Source of the DNA: an uncultured Bacteroidales bacterium
GTDB lineage: Bacteria > Bacteroidota > Bacteroidia > Bacteroidales > F082
Reading direction: 5' to 3'
Assembly: GCA_946408345.1 (NCBI GenBank)
Contig: CAMJRR010000011.1
Location: 26,738 to 90,737, forward strand
Length of the DNA stretch: 64,000 bases
Part shown: one piece after another, positions 34,877 to 43,447 of the stretch
How the letters are laid out: every line of letters starts with the position of its first letter
How positions within the stretch are numbered: the first letter of the stretch is position 1
Notes under the pieces: generated by a model
The model's input: the letters and a program-made list of their open reading frames with translations, nothing else
What the model was told of the DNA's origin: nothing
The model's database searches: none
Program-made: the position numbers and the translations under genes

Positions 34877-34912
34877 TTCAAAGGAGGTCGAAATCTGTCA
34901 ACCTCCTTTGAA
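34877..34912. repeat. Perfect hairpin containing SD and anti-SD sequences
   Basis: TTCAAAGGAGGT (34877-34888) and ACCTCCTTTGAA (34901-34912) pair over 12 bp around a 12-base loop. There is no T-run, so it is not an ordinary terminator. It is between htrA and rpoD, about 90 nt upstream of the rpoD ATG. The arms equal the Shine-Dalgarno core and the 3' tail of 16S rRNA. Confidence 0.75.
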
Positions 34913-34985
34913 TCACAAGTTAAAATACTATCAAAAACCGTACCGAAGTCTTTGATCCTCAGAAAAATTCTTTGTTACCTTACAA

Positions 34986-36452
34986 TTAGTAGTAAAATGT
35001 ACCCATCATGCCGTTGGGATAGACACCTTCGATGGTGGTACGGCGCGAACGGGAATTCTTCAGCGCATTCTCAAGGTCGGTCTTGTTGTTCACTGTATAA
35101 CCATTCACCTTTGTGATGACGAAGTCGACAGGAACGCCGGAATTCATGAATCGACCTTGACGAATCTCGACAATCTTCAATCCAGCCTTGACGTTGAGTC
35201 GGCTCATGTCGTTCTGGCTGATGGGCTGCAGCATTAGTCCAAACTCGGAATTGTAGAAACTGTCGCCTTTCTTGACCACATCCACATTGCCTGCCTCATT
35301 GAGTAAGGTCAGTTCATAATTATGGTGGCGGCCATTGCGATTCACTTCCAAATTCACATTGTCGCCAGGACGATACTGACGAACAGTTTCCATCAATTGG
35401 GTAACCGTATTCACTTTCTTTCCATTGATAGAAGTCACCACGTCGCCTTTCTGCACGCCTGCCACTTTGGCAGCACCGCCTTCGGTAACCTCAGCAACAT
35501 ACACACCTTCAATGTTTTCCAAGCCTTCCTTCTCCGCTATTTCTTGGGTGAGTTCGGCTGGATAGATTCCCAAATAGCCGCGCTGGGTCTCACCATAAAG
35601 CAGGAGGTCATCGACCACCTTACGCACAATGTTGGAAGGGATGGCGAAGGAATAGCCTTCGTAAGAGCCTGTATGCGATGCAATGGCAGCATTGATACCT
35701 ACCAATTCGCCCTTGGTATTCACCAAAGCACCACCACTATTACCTGGATTGACGGCGGCATCGGTTTGGATGAATGACTCTACCGAGGTACCTTCACCCA
35801 AGATGCTGAGGTTACGGGCTTTAGCACTTACAATACCAGCGGTAACAGTAGAAGTCAGGTTGAAAGGATTACCCACGGCAAGCACCCATTCACCTATGCG
35901 AACGTTGTCGGAGTCGCCAAAGGTAAGATACTCCAAATCGGTGGCATCCACTTTAATCAGGGCCAAGTCGGTGGTGGGGTCGGTCCCGATGATGGTAGCC
36001 GTCTTCTTCACCTTATTATTAAAGGTCACCTCCACCTCGTCGGCACCTTCCACGACGTGGTTGTTGGTGACGATGTAGCCGTCGGGGGTCAGCACAACGC
36101 CCGAACCATAAGCCACCATCGTGTTGTTGCGCGTTTGGCCAGGGTAGCCGTAAAGTTGTCCGAGCAAGGCTCCAAAGAAGTCGTTATATGTGGTGCTTTG
36201 TCTCACCACTTTAGTCATAATATGGACTACTGCGTCAACGCTGCGCTCGGCAGCATCGACGAAGTCAGGAGTGCTTTCGGTGGGCACAAAAGCCACGCGC
36301 TGCATTTTGGATTGCTGAGCCTGCTCTATTTCGGTGGCAGGTTCCTGCATTTCATTCTTGTTCTCGCTATTTTCAGCGTTTTGGGATGAATTCGCACACG
36401 ATGCAGCCATCAATAGTCCGGCCAGCATCAAAGTCATACTCACTTTTCTCAT
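34986..36452 (-). CDS. htrA: Periplasmic Do-type serine protease (DegP/HtrA)
   Basis: A 488-aa protein with an SPII-like signal (LMAASC). The protease domain has catalytic His in TNNHVV, Asp in TDLALIK and Ser in GNSGG. Two PDZ domains follow (GYLGIYPAEL to VNRNGR, and FGLMLQPISQ to the end). It degrades or refolds damaged envelope proteins. It is the only gene between rpoD and the GNAT gene; a weak leftward promoter is likely but not clear. Confidence 0.95.
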   Translation of the reverse strand: MRKVSMTLMLAGLLMAASCANSSQNAENSENKNEMQEPATEIEQAQQSKMQRVAFVPTESTPDFVDAAERSVDAVVHIMTKVVRQSTTYNDFFGALLGQLYGYPGQTRNNTMVAYGSGVVLTPDGYIVTNNHVVEGADEVEVTFNNKVKKTATIIGTDPTTDLALIKVDATDLEYLTFGDSDNVRIGEWVLAVGNPFNLTSTVTAGIVSAKARNLSILGEGTSVESFIQTDAAVNPGNSGGALVNTKGELVGINAAIASHTGSYEGYSFAIPSNIVRKVVDDLLLYGETQRGYLGIYPAELTQEIAEKEGLENIEGVYVAEVTEGGAAKVAGVQKGDVVTSINGKKVNTVTQLMETVRQYRPGDNVNLEVNRNGRHHNYELTLLNEAGNVDVVKKGDSFYNSEFGLMLQPISQNDMSRLNVKAGLKIVEIRQGRFMNSGVPVDFVITKVNGYTVNNKTDLENALKNSRSRRTTIEGVYPNGMMGTFYY

Positions 36453-36532
36453 CTTATCTCAGTTTAATGGTTTGTTTTAGTCTTTATAGTGTCATTAATG
36501 CTTTTTTTCAACCTTTATTGCACTGAAAAGTG

Positions 36533-36540
36533 TATTTTTG
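36533..36540 (+). promoter_or_regulatory. -7 element upstream of the GNAT gene
   Basis: TATTTTTG followed by TCG lies about 80 nt before the ATG at 36622, so the leader is longer than the window average. Confidence 0.45.
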
Positions 36541-36621
36541 TCGAAAATTTAGCGGGTGTAGGCTATCAAATTATGTGCCAACTTTACCGTAAAGTGTGGA
36601 TTTTCACGAATTAATACTGCA

Positions 36622-37188
36622 ATGTTTATCAAGGACGACACGATAACATTACGATGCGCTGAGCCAGAGGATGCCGAACTGATTTACCGTTGGGAAAACG
36701 ATAGAGGCATTTGGCGGGTCAGCGGGACGCACGTGCCCTTTACTCGGTTTCAGATTGATCAATTCTTATTGAGTAACAACGATTTATTCAGCCAGAAGCA
36801 GCTCCGTTTAATGATTGACTTGAATGAAACCGGAGAATCCATCGGCTGTATCGACATCTACGACTACGACGCCCTCAACGAACGGGCAAAGGTCGGCATC
36901 CTCATTGATGAGACCCACAGGTGCCAAGGCCATGCTGCCAGCACACTATTGCTTTGTTTGGAGTATCTCTTCCACGACTTGATGCTCCACCAAGTGTATT
37001 GCGTCATTGACGAAAAAAACATTGAGAGCCAGAAATTATTTGAAAAACAAGGCTTTGTACTCTGCGGACGCAGGAAGGATTGGATTAAGACAGAAGATGG
37101 GTTTATTGATGCGTTGGAGTATCAACTAATAAGAGCCACCGCTAATACGTCAACAACTGGGTTTTCGACTTCTCGTCAATATAGGTAG
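36622..37188 (+). CDS. GNAT-family N-acetyltransferase (RimJ/RimL/SpeG type)
   Basis: A 188-aa protein. It begins TLRCAEPEDAELIYRWENDR as in RimJ/RimL-like enzymes. The acetyl-CoA loop region is ILIDETHRCQGHAASTLLLC and the C-terminal NIESQKLFEKQGFVLCGRR motif is typical. It acetylates an amine of a protein, polyamine or small molecule with acetyl-CoA. The last 17 residues (ANTSTTGFSTSRQYR) run into the antisense of the cytolysin pseudogene and look like a read-through tail. Its 3' end overlaps that gene by 47 bases. Confidence 0.88.
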   Translation: MFIKDDTITLRCAEPEDAELIYRWENDRGIWRVSGTHVPFTRFQIDQFLLSNNDLFSQKQLRLMIDLNETGESIGCIDIYDYDALNERAKVGILIDETHRCQGHAASTLLLCLEYLFHDLMLHQVYCVIDEKNIESQKLFEKQGFVLCGRRKDWIKTEDGFIDALEYQLIRATANTSTTGFSTSRQYR

Positions 37189-38693
37189 TCTTGCCACTAA
37201 GACCTACATGACCGCTGACATCAATGCCGATCTCACCGTCATCGGGGTAAATAAAACCAACCACATCATCGTGCCATTTGCCCCAGAAGAATTTCCTGCA
37301 CTGAATCTGCAATCGTATAGGGCCGGCAAGGTATAAACCCACACCGAGGTCCAACGGAAAAGTCTTCGAGCCTTTAAAGCTGATCTCATGCTCAATGCAG
37401 CGAAGGAACCCGTCCATGGCGCAGCTATCCTTAGGCACCTCAACTTGGACAAATTCACCGTTCTCACCATCCGTCCGTTCAAACTTCTCCGCATTGTAAT
37501 CAATCCGCATCTTGAGTTTTGCACCTAAGAAATGTTTTGCATTGTTGCGAAAAGTGCAGGTCACCATGTGCGGCATAGGCATATACTCCACCGTCGTGTA
37601 CTTACCCGTGGTCGTCACCTTGGCCGTCTTGCCCGAATCCAAGTAACGTACCGTATAGTAAAGCGGAGTCCCTGGGTTGGCTTCGGCATCGATAATGAGC
37701 GATTTCGACATGGCAGTATCAATATCACTACCGTTGAGCATCATGGCCGATGAAACTGGATCACTCCCGCTGACCCACATCCATTTTTTGTTTTCTTTGG
37801 AGTTTTCCGCAATACTCTGTGCCGTAATGGCCGTCTGTCCGAATATGCTCAATGTATCGTTATCGAGAAAGGTGAACACTGACGACGCGTAATCCTTGAA
37901 GCACTAGGCGCGACGACCGTATGTCACAGAGGTGATAATGGCCAAGGGTGCCTGATTCATCTTCTCCAGTACATCCTGTCCGGATACATTAGTCCCGAAA
38001 TACTTCGATTTGTCCACCTCCCAAGTGATGGAAGCCGTATAATACTGCTGCGAATAGTCCTCCACTTCGGTAATCGACGACTGGTTATTGGTGATAGAGG
38101 TCTGCACGTTGGCTTTAGCTTCCAAGAAACTCACATTCACGCCAAGGTTCACCGCCATTTCAGCCACGCTTGAAACATACGTCTTCTTATAGTTCAATTT
38201 CACCGGAGGCTTGTAATCCGACAATTGCAATATGCTGTAAAGGGCCGCTTGGATGGCATCGGCACTGTTCTTCACGCCGCTGACGGACGCAGAGTTACCT
38301 CTTCCCGTGTTGAAATCCACCCTAATGGTCACCGACCAAGGTGGGGTTGCCATTAGCCAAGTCTTGGTCGGCGTAAACAATGGCACCAGGATAGATATTA
38401 TCCAGATTCTCAGCAAAAATATCCTGCTTCGATTCGTTTACCTTGTGAACGATTGTTTTCAGCCTATACGCCACATTCCCCGAGATAAAGATTGCCGGCA
38501 CCGTCTCCTCCTCTGGTATTTGGTACAACAGGCTCATCTCCTTGCCGGCAGTTTGCCTCAAAACATCGTTGATGCTCTGATGCGTGTTGTACTGCGCTTG
38601 CGCCGCAATACTAACGAGACAGAGCACCACAACCCATACTAACCTCTTTATTTTGTTAATTATCACCGTTAGACAATAGGATTTTAAATGCAA
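37142..38693 (-). pseudogene. Broken thiol-activated (cholesterol-dependent) cytolysin-like gene
   Basis: Three pieces on one strand make a CDC-family protein. Piece 1 (38693-38322) has a signal peptide (LCLVSIAAQAQ) and YPGAIVYADQDLANGNPTL. Piece 2 (38416-37907) has SVTIRVDFNTG, two pore-helix-like regions and ITSVTYGR. Piece 3 (to 37142) has PLYYTVRYLDSGK and the C-terminal barrel. Lesion 1 is a frameshift near 38335, where CCTTGGTCGGT encodes TLVG in one frame and PWSV in the other, as if a deletion joined two like sequences. Lesion 2 is an in-frame TAG at 37904-37906, probably from TAC/TAT. The 5' codon is TTG or GTG, so the start is also doubtful. Intact members form pores; this copy cannot make a full-length protein as read. 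Confidence 0.78.
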
Positions 38694-38758
38694 ATATACG
38701 ACAATTTCAAAAACTATGGCAAGAAATTCCTATATGCAGACAAAAACCCGTAACTTTG
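38691..38758. promoter_or_regulatory. Divergent promoters for the cytolysin remnant and mltG
   Basis: CAAATATA at 38691-38698 is TATATTTG on the minus strand and overlaps the first codons of the cytolysin frame, so its true start must lie further in. TAACTTTG at 38751-38758 faces mltG, 22 nt before the ATG. Confidence 0.55.
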
Positions 38759-38780
38759 TAGCCCGAAAACAGCCTCATAC

Positions 38781-39884
38781 ATGATAAAGATAGAAACAAA
38801 ACTTCCCAAAGAGAAAAAAAGCAAAAGGAACGGCAAAAAGAAAAACGGCAAGCGGACCAGCATAAAGGTGCTAATAGTTTTGGGCATCCTTTTGATTTTT
38901 GCTATGGCCTTCGGGTATTGGCTTTACCGAAGCGTCATGTCGCCTAACGTTCAAACCGCTGGCGGTAAGGATGTTGAATTGTTCATCCCAACTGGCTCGG
39001 ATTACAATCAAGTGAAAACCATCTTGGCTGATGCACAATTCATCATCAATGAAAAGAGTTTCAACTGGGTGGCGAACAAAAAAGAACTGCCTGACAACAT
39101 ACATCCTGGCCGCTATATCGTGAAAGACGGTATGAGCAACAATCAGTTGGTCAACATGTTGAGAGGTGGCTTGCAAAGCCCTGTGAAGGTTACTTTCAAC
39201 AACATTCGAAATGTGGACATGCTGGCAGGCCGTATTGCATCACAAATCGAAGCCGACTCCGCCTCCATTTCCAATCTGCTTCACAACCAAGAATACATCA
39301 ATCAGTTAGGCTTTAACAGCTACACCATCCCTGCCCTATTCTTGCCTGACACCTATGAGTTTTATTGGAACACTGATGCCGAAGGCTTCGTGGTGCGAAT
39401 GTTCCAGGAATACAACAAGTTTTGGAACGAAGACCGCAAGCAACAAGCCCAATCCCAAGGCTTGACCCCCATTCAAGTCAGTACATTGGCCTCCATCGTC
39501 AACAAGGAAACCAATATGAGCGACGAGATGCCGCGTGTGGCAGGCGTTTATATCAATAGACTGAAAAACAACTGGCTGCTACAGGCCGACCCCACCCTCA
39601 TCTTTGCTTGGAATGACTACAGCATTAAGCGCGTACTTGACCGTCACAAGGAAATCGAGTCGCCCTACAATACCTATAAATACCTTGGAATTCCTCCTGG
39701 CCCCATCTGCATTCCTTCCCTTTCAGCTGTGAAAGCCGTGCTGAATGCAGAAAACCATCACTATTTCTACTTCTGCGCCAAGGAAGACTTCTCAGGCTAT
39801 CATAACTTCGCCAAAACCTTGGCCGAACACAACCGCAATGCAGCCAAATACCAACAAGCTTTGAATCAAAGAGGAATTAAATAG
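38781..39884 (+). CDS. mltG: Endolytic murein transglycosylase MltG
   Basis: A 367-aa protein of normal length. Residues 1-30 are very basic, followed by one transmembrane helix (VLIVLGILLIFAMAFGYWLY). The YceG/MltG domain shows PDTYEFYWN, the catalytic-Glu motif ASIVNKETN, the RLKNNWLLQADPT segment, and PYNTYKYLGIPPGPICIPSL. It cuts nascent glycan strands at the inner membrane and sets strand length. Monocistronic with its own promoter. Confidence 0.95.
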   Translation: MIKIETKLPKEKKSKRNGKKKNGKRTSIKVLIVLGILLIFAMAFGYWLYRSVMSPNVQTAGGKDVELFIPTGSDYNQVKTILADAQFIINEKSFNWVANKKELPDNIHPGRYIVKDGMSNNQLVNMLRGGLQSPVKVTFNNIRNVDMLAGRIASQIEADSASISNLLHNQEYINQLGFNSYTIPALFLPDTYEFYWNTDAEGFVVRMFQEYNKFWNEDRKQQAQSQGLTPIQVSTLASIVNKETNMSDEMPRVAGVYINRLKNNWLLQADPTLIFAWNDYSIKRVLDRHKEIESPYNTYKYLGIPPGPICIPSLSAVKAVLNAENHHYFYFCAKEDFSGYHNFAKTLAEHNRNAAKYQQALNQRGIK

Positions 39885-39890
39885 AGCAAA

Positions 39891-39950
39891 GGTCCCTGAG
39901 CCCGTCGAAGGGCCGACTGATAATAACGGTGCTTCGATAGGCTCAGCAAC
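39891..39950. repeat. Interspersed palindromic repeat pair
   Basis: 39891-39914 is the reverse complement of the parE-internal repeat with one mismatch (GGTCCCTGAGCCCGTCGAAG...). 39927-39950 is a diverged copy in the other orientation (CTTCGATAGGCTCAGCAACC). The two can pair as a hairpin with a 12-base loop, in the gap between mltG and the phosphohexomutase gene. It is REP-like. Confidence 0.85.
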
Positions 39951-39991
39951 CTGCTTCAACTGAATAACCAAACAACTAAACAACTGATAAA

Positions 39992-41335
39992 ATGAAAGCA
40001 TTTAAAGCATACGACATCCGTGGAGAATGGGGCACCGACCTCAATGAAAACATCGCCTACCGCATCGGCTATTTCCTGCCTGATGTGCTTGACACCGACA
40101 CTTATTTGGTGGGACGCGACATGCGCCTTTCGTCACCAGCCTTGTTTGATGCCCTCACTCGAGGCCTCACCGACCGTGGCAAAAACGTGAATTTCATCGG
40201 TCTGTCCACCACGCCCTTGGTTTATTGGTCGACGGCGAAATATGGCTACGGAGCTTCTATCCAAATCACGGCCTCACATAATCCAAAACACCATAATGGT
40301 TTGAAAATTTCTGCCAAAGACGCCCTTCCCGTTGGCTATGACACTGGGTTGAACCGTCTTGAAGCCTTAGTGGAAAGCGACAAGGCCATAGTCCCCTGTT
40401 CCGTTAAGGGTCAAATCAAGGAAAAGAATGTCTATGCCGATTATCTCGCTTTCCAAAAGCAGTTTGTAGGTCCGCATGACAACCTCAATATTGCGGTGGA
40501 CTGTAGCAATGGCATGTCGTCCATCTTTGTTCACGAATTGATTGGCAAGGCACACTATATCAACGACACTTTGGACGGCAACTTCCCCAACCATGAGCCC
40601 AATCCATTGGAAGCCAATGCTCAGGAGCAAATCAAGGCCCTAGTGAAGAAAGAAAAATGTGATATAGGTCTCCTCTTCGATGGTGACGCCGATCGCATCA
40701 CCTTCATCGATGAGAAAGGCCGATTCATCAGTCCCGACCTCATCATCGCCTTCTTAGGCGACTTTTTCATCGGTGAGCAGCATCAAAAAGGCATCGTTTT
40801 GCAGGACATCCGCAGTTCGAGAGCCATACAAGAATACTTGAACAAATACAAAGCTAATGTGGAAACCTGGCGTGTGGGGCGTGCTTACGCCGCCCTGAAA
40901 CTCAGAGAGTTGGATGGTTGCTATGGCGGTGAATTGGCAGGCCATTACTATTTCCGTGATTTCTATTACTCCGATTCCGCTCTATTGGCGGCCTCCATCG
41001 TTTTGCGCCTGTTGAGCGAACGTAAAAAAGAGAGCAAGACCATGAGCCAAATCATTGACGAAATCTCTCCTTATTCCAATTCAGGCGAAATCAATTTCAA
41101 AATCGAGCGCAAACAAGAGGCTATGGATGCCGTCAAAAATCACTTTATGCAGATTGAAAAACCCGAACGTTTCCTTGATTTCGACGGTTACCGTCTCGAC
41201 TATTCCGACTGGTGGCTCAACATAAGGCCGTCCAACACCGAGCCTTATCTCCGCTTCCTCTGCGAGGCCAAGAGCGAGGAAAAACTACAGGAACTCATCA
41301 GCACGGTAAAAGCCATTGTTACCAACTTTGCATAA
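39992..41335 (+). CDS. manB: Phosphomannomutase/phosphoglucomutase
   Basis: A 447-aa alpha-D-phosphohexomutase. Phosphoserine loop ITASHNPKHHNG (catalytic Ser), metal loop FDGDADRI, sugar loop GGELAGHYYF and C-terminal phosphate loop RPSNTEPYLR are present. It interconverts hexose 1- and 6-phosphates, supplying GDP-mannose or UDP-glucose routes. Galactose catabolism needs such an enzyme, but this gene is not in that operon. A 107-base gap with a repeat precedes it. Confidence 0.94.
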   Translation: MKAFKAYDIRGEWGTDLNENIAYRIGYFLPDVLDTDTYLVGRDMRLSSPALFDALTRGLTDRGKNVNFIGLSTTPLVYWSTAKYGYGASIQITASHNPKHHNGLKISAKDALPVGYDTGLNRLEALVESDKAIVPCSVKGQIKEKNVYADYLAFQKQFVGPHDNLNIAVDCSNGMSSIFVHELIGKAHYINDTLDGNFPNHEPNPLEANAQEQIKALVKKEKCDIGLLFDGDADRITFIDEKGRFISPDLIIAFLGDFFIGEQHQKGIVLQDIRSSRAIQEYLNKYKANVETWRVGRAYAALKLRELDGCYGGELAGHYYFRDFYYSDSALLAASIVLRLLSERKKESKTMSQIIDEISPYSNSGEINFKIERKQEAMDAVKNHFMQIEKPERFLDFDGYRLDYSDWWLNIRPSNTEPYLRFLCEAKSEEKLQELISTVKAIVTNFA

Positions 41336-41355
41336 AAGAAAAAAGCGTATCTTTG
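41327..41355 (+). promoter_or_regulatory. Promoter TTTG-17-TATCTTTG
   Basis: TTTG at 41327-41330 and TATCTTTG at 41348-41355 lie 17 bases apart, and the ATG at 41371 follows 15 nt after the -7 box. Confidence 0.7.
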
Positions 41356-41370
41356 CAAAAAATTGAAGTG

Positions 41371-41781
41371 ATGAAAAGACTGACACTAATATTTGCTTTT
41401 TTTGCCTTTCTTGCTATGACTGGTTGCGAAAACCCAGCGAAATCACGTCTTTATACCGAGGAAGGCTCCAAACAGTTGCTGCGCTACAGCGATTTCAAAA
41501 AGGCCGAGGAGACCCTCACGAAAGCCATCAAATACGACAAAAACAACTTCGAGGCCTATTATTACCGTGGTTGTGCCAAAGTCAATGCCATGAAATACCA
41601 GGATGCTATTGAAGACTTCCTAAAAGCAGTAGAACTAAAGCCAGACTATGCCGATGCCTACTTCAACTTAGGCAGAACCTATTATATGATTCATGATGAG
41701 GACAAAGCATGTGAATACTACAAATTAGCCAACCAATATGGACGACCAAATCTGGAGGATTATTTGAAAAGGTGCAATTAG
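41371..41781 (+). CDS. TPR lipoprotein
   Basis: A 136-aa protein. SPII signal (FLAMTGC) comes first, then about three TPR units: LRYSDFKKAEETLTKAI, AYYYRGCAKVNAMKYQDAIE, DAYFNLGRTYYMIHDEDKAC. TPRs mediate protein binding; a periplasmic scaffolding role is likely. The ATG after the promoter is chosen over a frame that extends 53 codons upstream into the mutase gene. Its end overlaps the convergent MORN gene by 4 bases. Confidence 0.82.
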   Translation: MKRLTLIFAFFAFLAMTGCENPAKSRLYTEEGSKQLLRYSDFKKAEETLTKAIKYDKNNFEAYYYRGCAKVNAMKYQDAIEDFLKAVELKPDYADAYFNLGRTYYMIHDEDKACEYYKLANQYGRPNLEDYLKRCN

Positions 41782-42458
41782 TGCACTTCTTGTTCACCAA
41801 AAGCTTCTTCAGCGATGACGTCGCCCTCCTCGTTGTAGGTCTTCCAAATGCCTGACTTCTGACCTTTTGCATATTGTCCTTCTTCCTTCAGGGCGGTGCT
41901 GGGATAATAGGTTTTGGTCGGACCTTCAAGCAGACCGTTGTGGTATTGACATTCCATTATTAATATACCTGTGTCGGAATATTTCTTGCATTGGCCTTCT
42001 GGTTGACCTTCAATAAATTGCGTTTCCTCGGCCAGCACACCGTTCTGCGGGTTATATATCCTTGACCAGCCATGAACCTTGCCCTCTTTGTTGTCCTCCA
42101 CCAAACGAAGCAGCCCAGATTGGGCATCATAATACTTCCACTCCCCATCTTTCTTCTGATTCAAGTAATAGCCCGTGGCTATCATCTTGCCATTAGAGGC
42201 GTAAGTTTTGTTCAACGCTTTTTCCCCTGACTTGTCGAACTCATTAGTTGCCTTTAGGTTGCCTTGCTCGTCGTAGTATCGGAAAGTGCCTTTGCATTTG
42301 TCGTTCTTGAATTCGCCCTCATAACGCAGCTGCCCGTTGGGATAAAAATCGCGCCAATGCCCTTGTCGGCGACCTTTCGTATCGGTCTTGTTGAAGTCTT
42401 GTGCTGCGGCAGAAATTGCAAACAACAGAGCAACAAGGATAAAGCAATATCTTTTCAT
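41778..42458 (-). CDS. MORN-repeat secreted protein (YwqK-like)
   Basis: A 226-aa protein with a Sec signal (LLFAISAAAQ). About eight repeats of the MORN/YwqK type follow, of the pattern G-x-W-x-x-Y-x-x-x-G-x-L (GHWRDFYPNGQLRYEGEF, GEWKYYDAQSGLLRLVE, GPTKTYYPSTALKEEGQY, GIWKTYNEEGDV). Often annotated 'toxin-antitoxin YwqK antitoxin', but the sequence is simply a repeat protein. Probably periplasmic or surface. It has its own promoter divergent from recR. Confidence 0.85.
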   Translation of the reverse strand: MKRYCFILVALLFAISAAAQDFNKTDTKGRRQGHWRDFYPNGQLRYEGEFKNDKCKGTFRYYDEQGNLKATNEFDKSGEKALNKTYASNGKMIATGYYLNQKKDGEWKYYDAQSGLLRLVEDNKEGKVHGWSRIYNPQNGVLAEETQFIEGQPEGQCKKYSDTGILIMECQYHNGLLEGPTKTYYPSTALKEEGQYAKGQKSGIWKTYNEEGDVIAEEAFGEQEVH

Positions 42459-42480
42459 GATTTCTTCGATTTTGAGACTG

Positions 42481-42507
42481 CAAATTTAAGGAAATAACTT
42501 AATTTTG
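42481..42507. promoter_or_regulatory. Divergent promoters, MORN gene and recR
   Basis: CAAATTTA at 42481-42488 reads TAAATTTG on the minus strand, 22 nt before the MORN-gene ATG. TAATTTTG at 42500-42507 faces recR, 13 nt before its ATG. The two boxes are 11 bases apart, so polymerases would compete. Confidence 0.65.
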
Positions 42508-42520
42508 CCGCGATTATTGT

Positions 42521-43132
42521 ATGGCCGAATATTCATCCATATTGCTGGAAAATGCGGTAGAGTCGCTTTCGAAGTTGCCGGGCATTGGCAAGAAGACGGC
42601 TTTGCGTTTGGCATTGCACTTGCTCAATAGTGAAAATCTTGAAACCGAGCAACTTGCCGACTCGCTGCTAAAGATGAAGCACAATATTATGTTGTGTGAG
42701 CGGTGCTACAACATCAGTGACACCAAGGTGTGTTCCATCTGTAGTAATCCTCGCCGTGACGAAAACACACTTTGCGTGGTGGCCGACATGCGCGATGTGC
42801 TTGCTATTGAACGCACCGCCTCCTATAATGGGCTCTATCATGTTTTGGGCGGAGTCATCAGCCCGATTGAAGGCATCTCGCCCAATGATTTGAAGATAAC
42901 GCAATTGGTGCAACGTACACAAAAAGAAGATATTAAGGAAATCATTTTGGCCTTGCCTGCGACCATTGAAGGCGACACAACCAATTTCTACATTTTCAGG
43001 CAGCTGAAAGACTTTGAAGGAAAAATCTCTGTGATTTCTAAAGGCATTGCCGTGGGCGACGCTTTGGAATATGTTGATGAGGTCACCTTGGGTCGGTCAA
43101 TACAAAACCGAATCCCATTCAATTCTCACTAA
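42521..43132 (+). CDS. recR: Recombination mediator RecR
   Basis: A 203-aa protein of normal length. The N-terminal helix-hairpin-helix (LSKLPGIGKKTALRLALHLL), the zinc finger CERCYNISDTKVCSIC and the TOPRIM start LCVVADMRDVLAIE are clear. RecR, with RecO/RecF, loads RecA at gaps. Its end overlaps the convergent small gene by 14 bases. Confidence 0.95.
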   Translation: MAEYSSILLENAVESLSKLPGIGKKTALRLALHLLNSENLETEQLADSLLKMKHNIMLCERCYNISDTKVCSICSNPRRDENTLCVVADMRDVLAIERTASYNGLYHVLGGVISPIEGISPNDLKITQLVQRTQKEDIKEIILALPATIEGDTTNFYIFRQLKDFEGKISVISKGIAVGDALEYVDEVTLGRSIQNRIPFNSH

Positions 43133-43349
43133 ACAGGTCCAATTGGTTTTCCGTGAGATACAAATCCTGCGGCACCTCGTATTCGTAAGCGGTAATGAAT
43201 CGCTCTATATTCTTCTTTATCAGCTTGATAGGCGTCGTTCGACGTGCCTTGCAATAGTTGCGTAACGAACGGTATTGCCCAGCCGACAATTTGAAGGTAA
43301 TCGCGTGATAATGGTAATTGCGACGTTTCCGTTTCTTGTTTTGTGCCAT
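43119..43349 (-). CDS. Small basic hypothetical protein
   Basis: A 76-aa protein from the ATG at 43347-43349; an earlier ATG at 43436 would add 29 hydrophobic residues that overlap the kinase promoter and are less likely. The sequence is basic at the start (MAQNKKRKRRNYHYH), with ITFKLSAGQYRSLRNYCKARRTTPIKLIKKNI, a helix-rich pattern that could bind nucleic acid. Family unknown. Convergent with recR. Confidence 0.55.
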   Translation of the reverse strand: MAQNKKRKRRNYHYHAITFKLSAGQYRSLRNYCKARRTTPIKLIKKNIERFITAYEYEVPQDLYLTENQLDLFSEN

Positions 43350-43418
43350 AACACATTGATTTGAAGCCACGAAATAACAAAAACAAATTGAGAAATCCAA
43401 ATTATCGCAAAAGTTTTC

Positions 43419-43426
43419 TATTTTTG
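43419..43426 (+). promoter_or_regulatory. -7 element for the PfkB-family kinase
   Basis: TATTTTTG followed by TCC lies 21 nt before the ATG at 43448. Confidence 0.65.
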
Positions 43427-43447
43427 TCCGCTTCAAAAACGAAAAAC

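Noticed and set aside
41212..41370. N-terminal extension of the TPR lipoprotein
   Set aside because: It lies inside the mutase gene and upstream of a good promoter; the lipoprotein signal starts at 41371.
41778..42458. YwqK as a toxin-antitoxin component
   Set aside because: The name comes from automated labels; no toxin partner is adjacent and the protein is a secreted MORN-repeat protein.
43350..43436. N-terminal extension of the small basic protein
   Set aside because: It would overlap the kinase promoter and adds a Cys/Phe-rich stretch unlike the rest.
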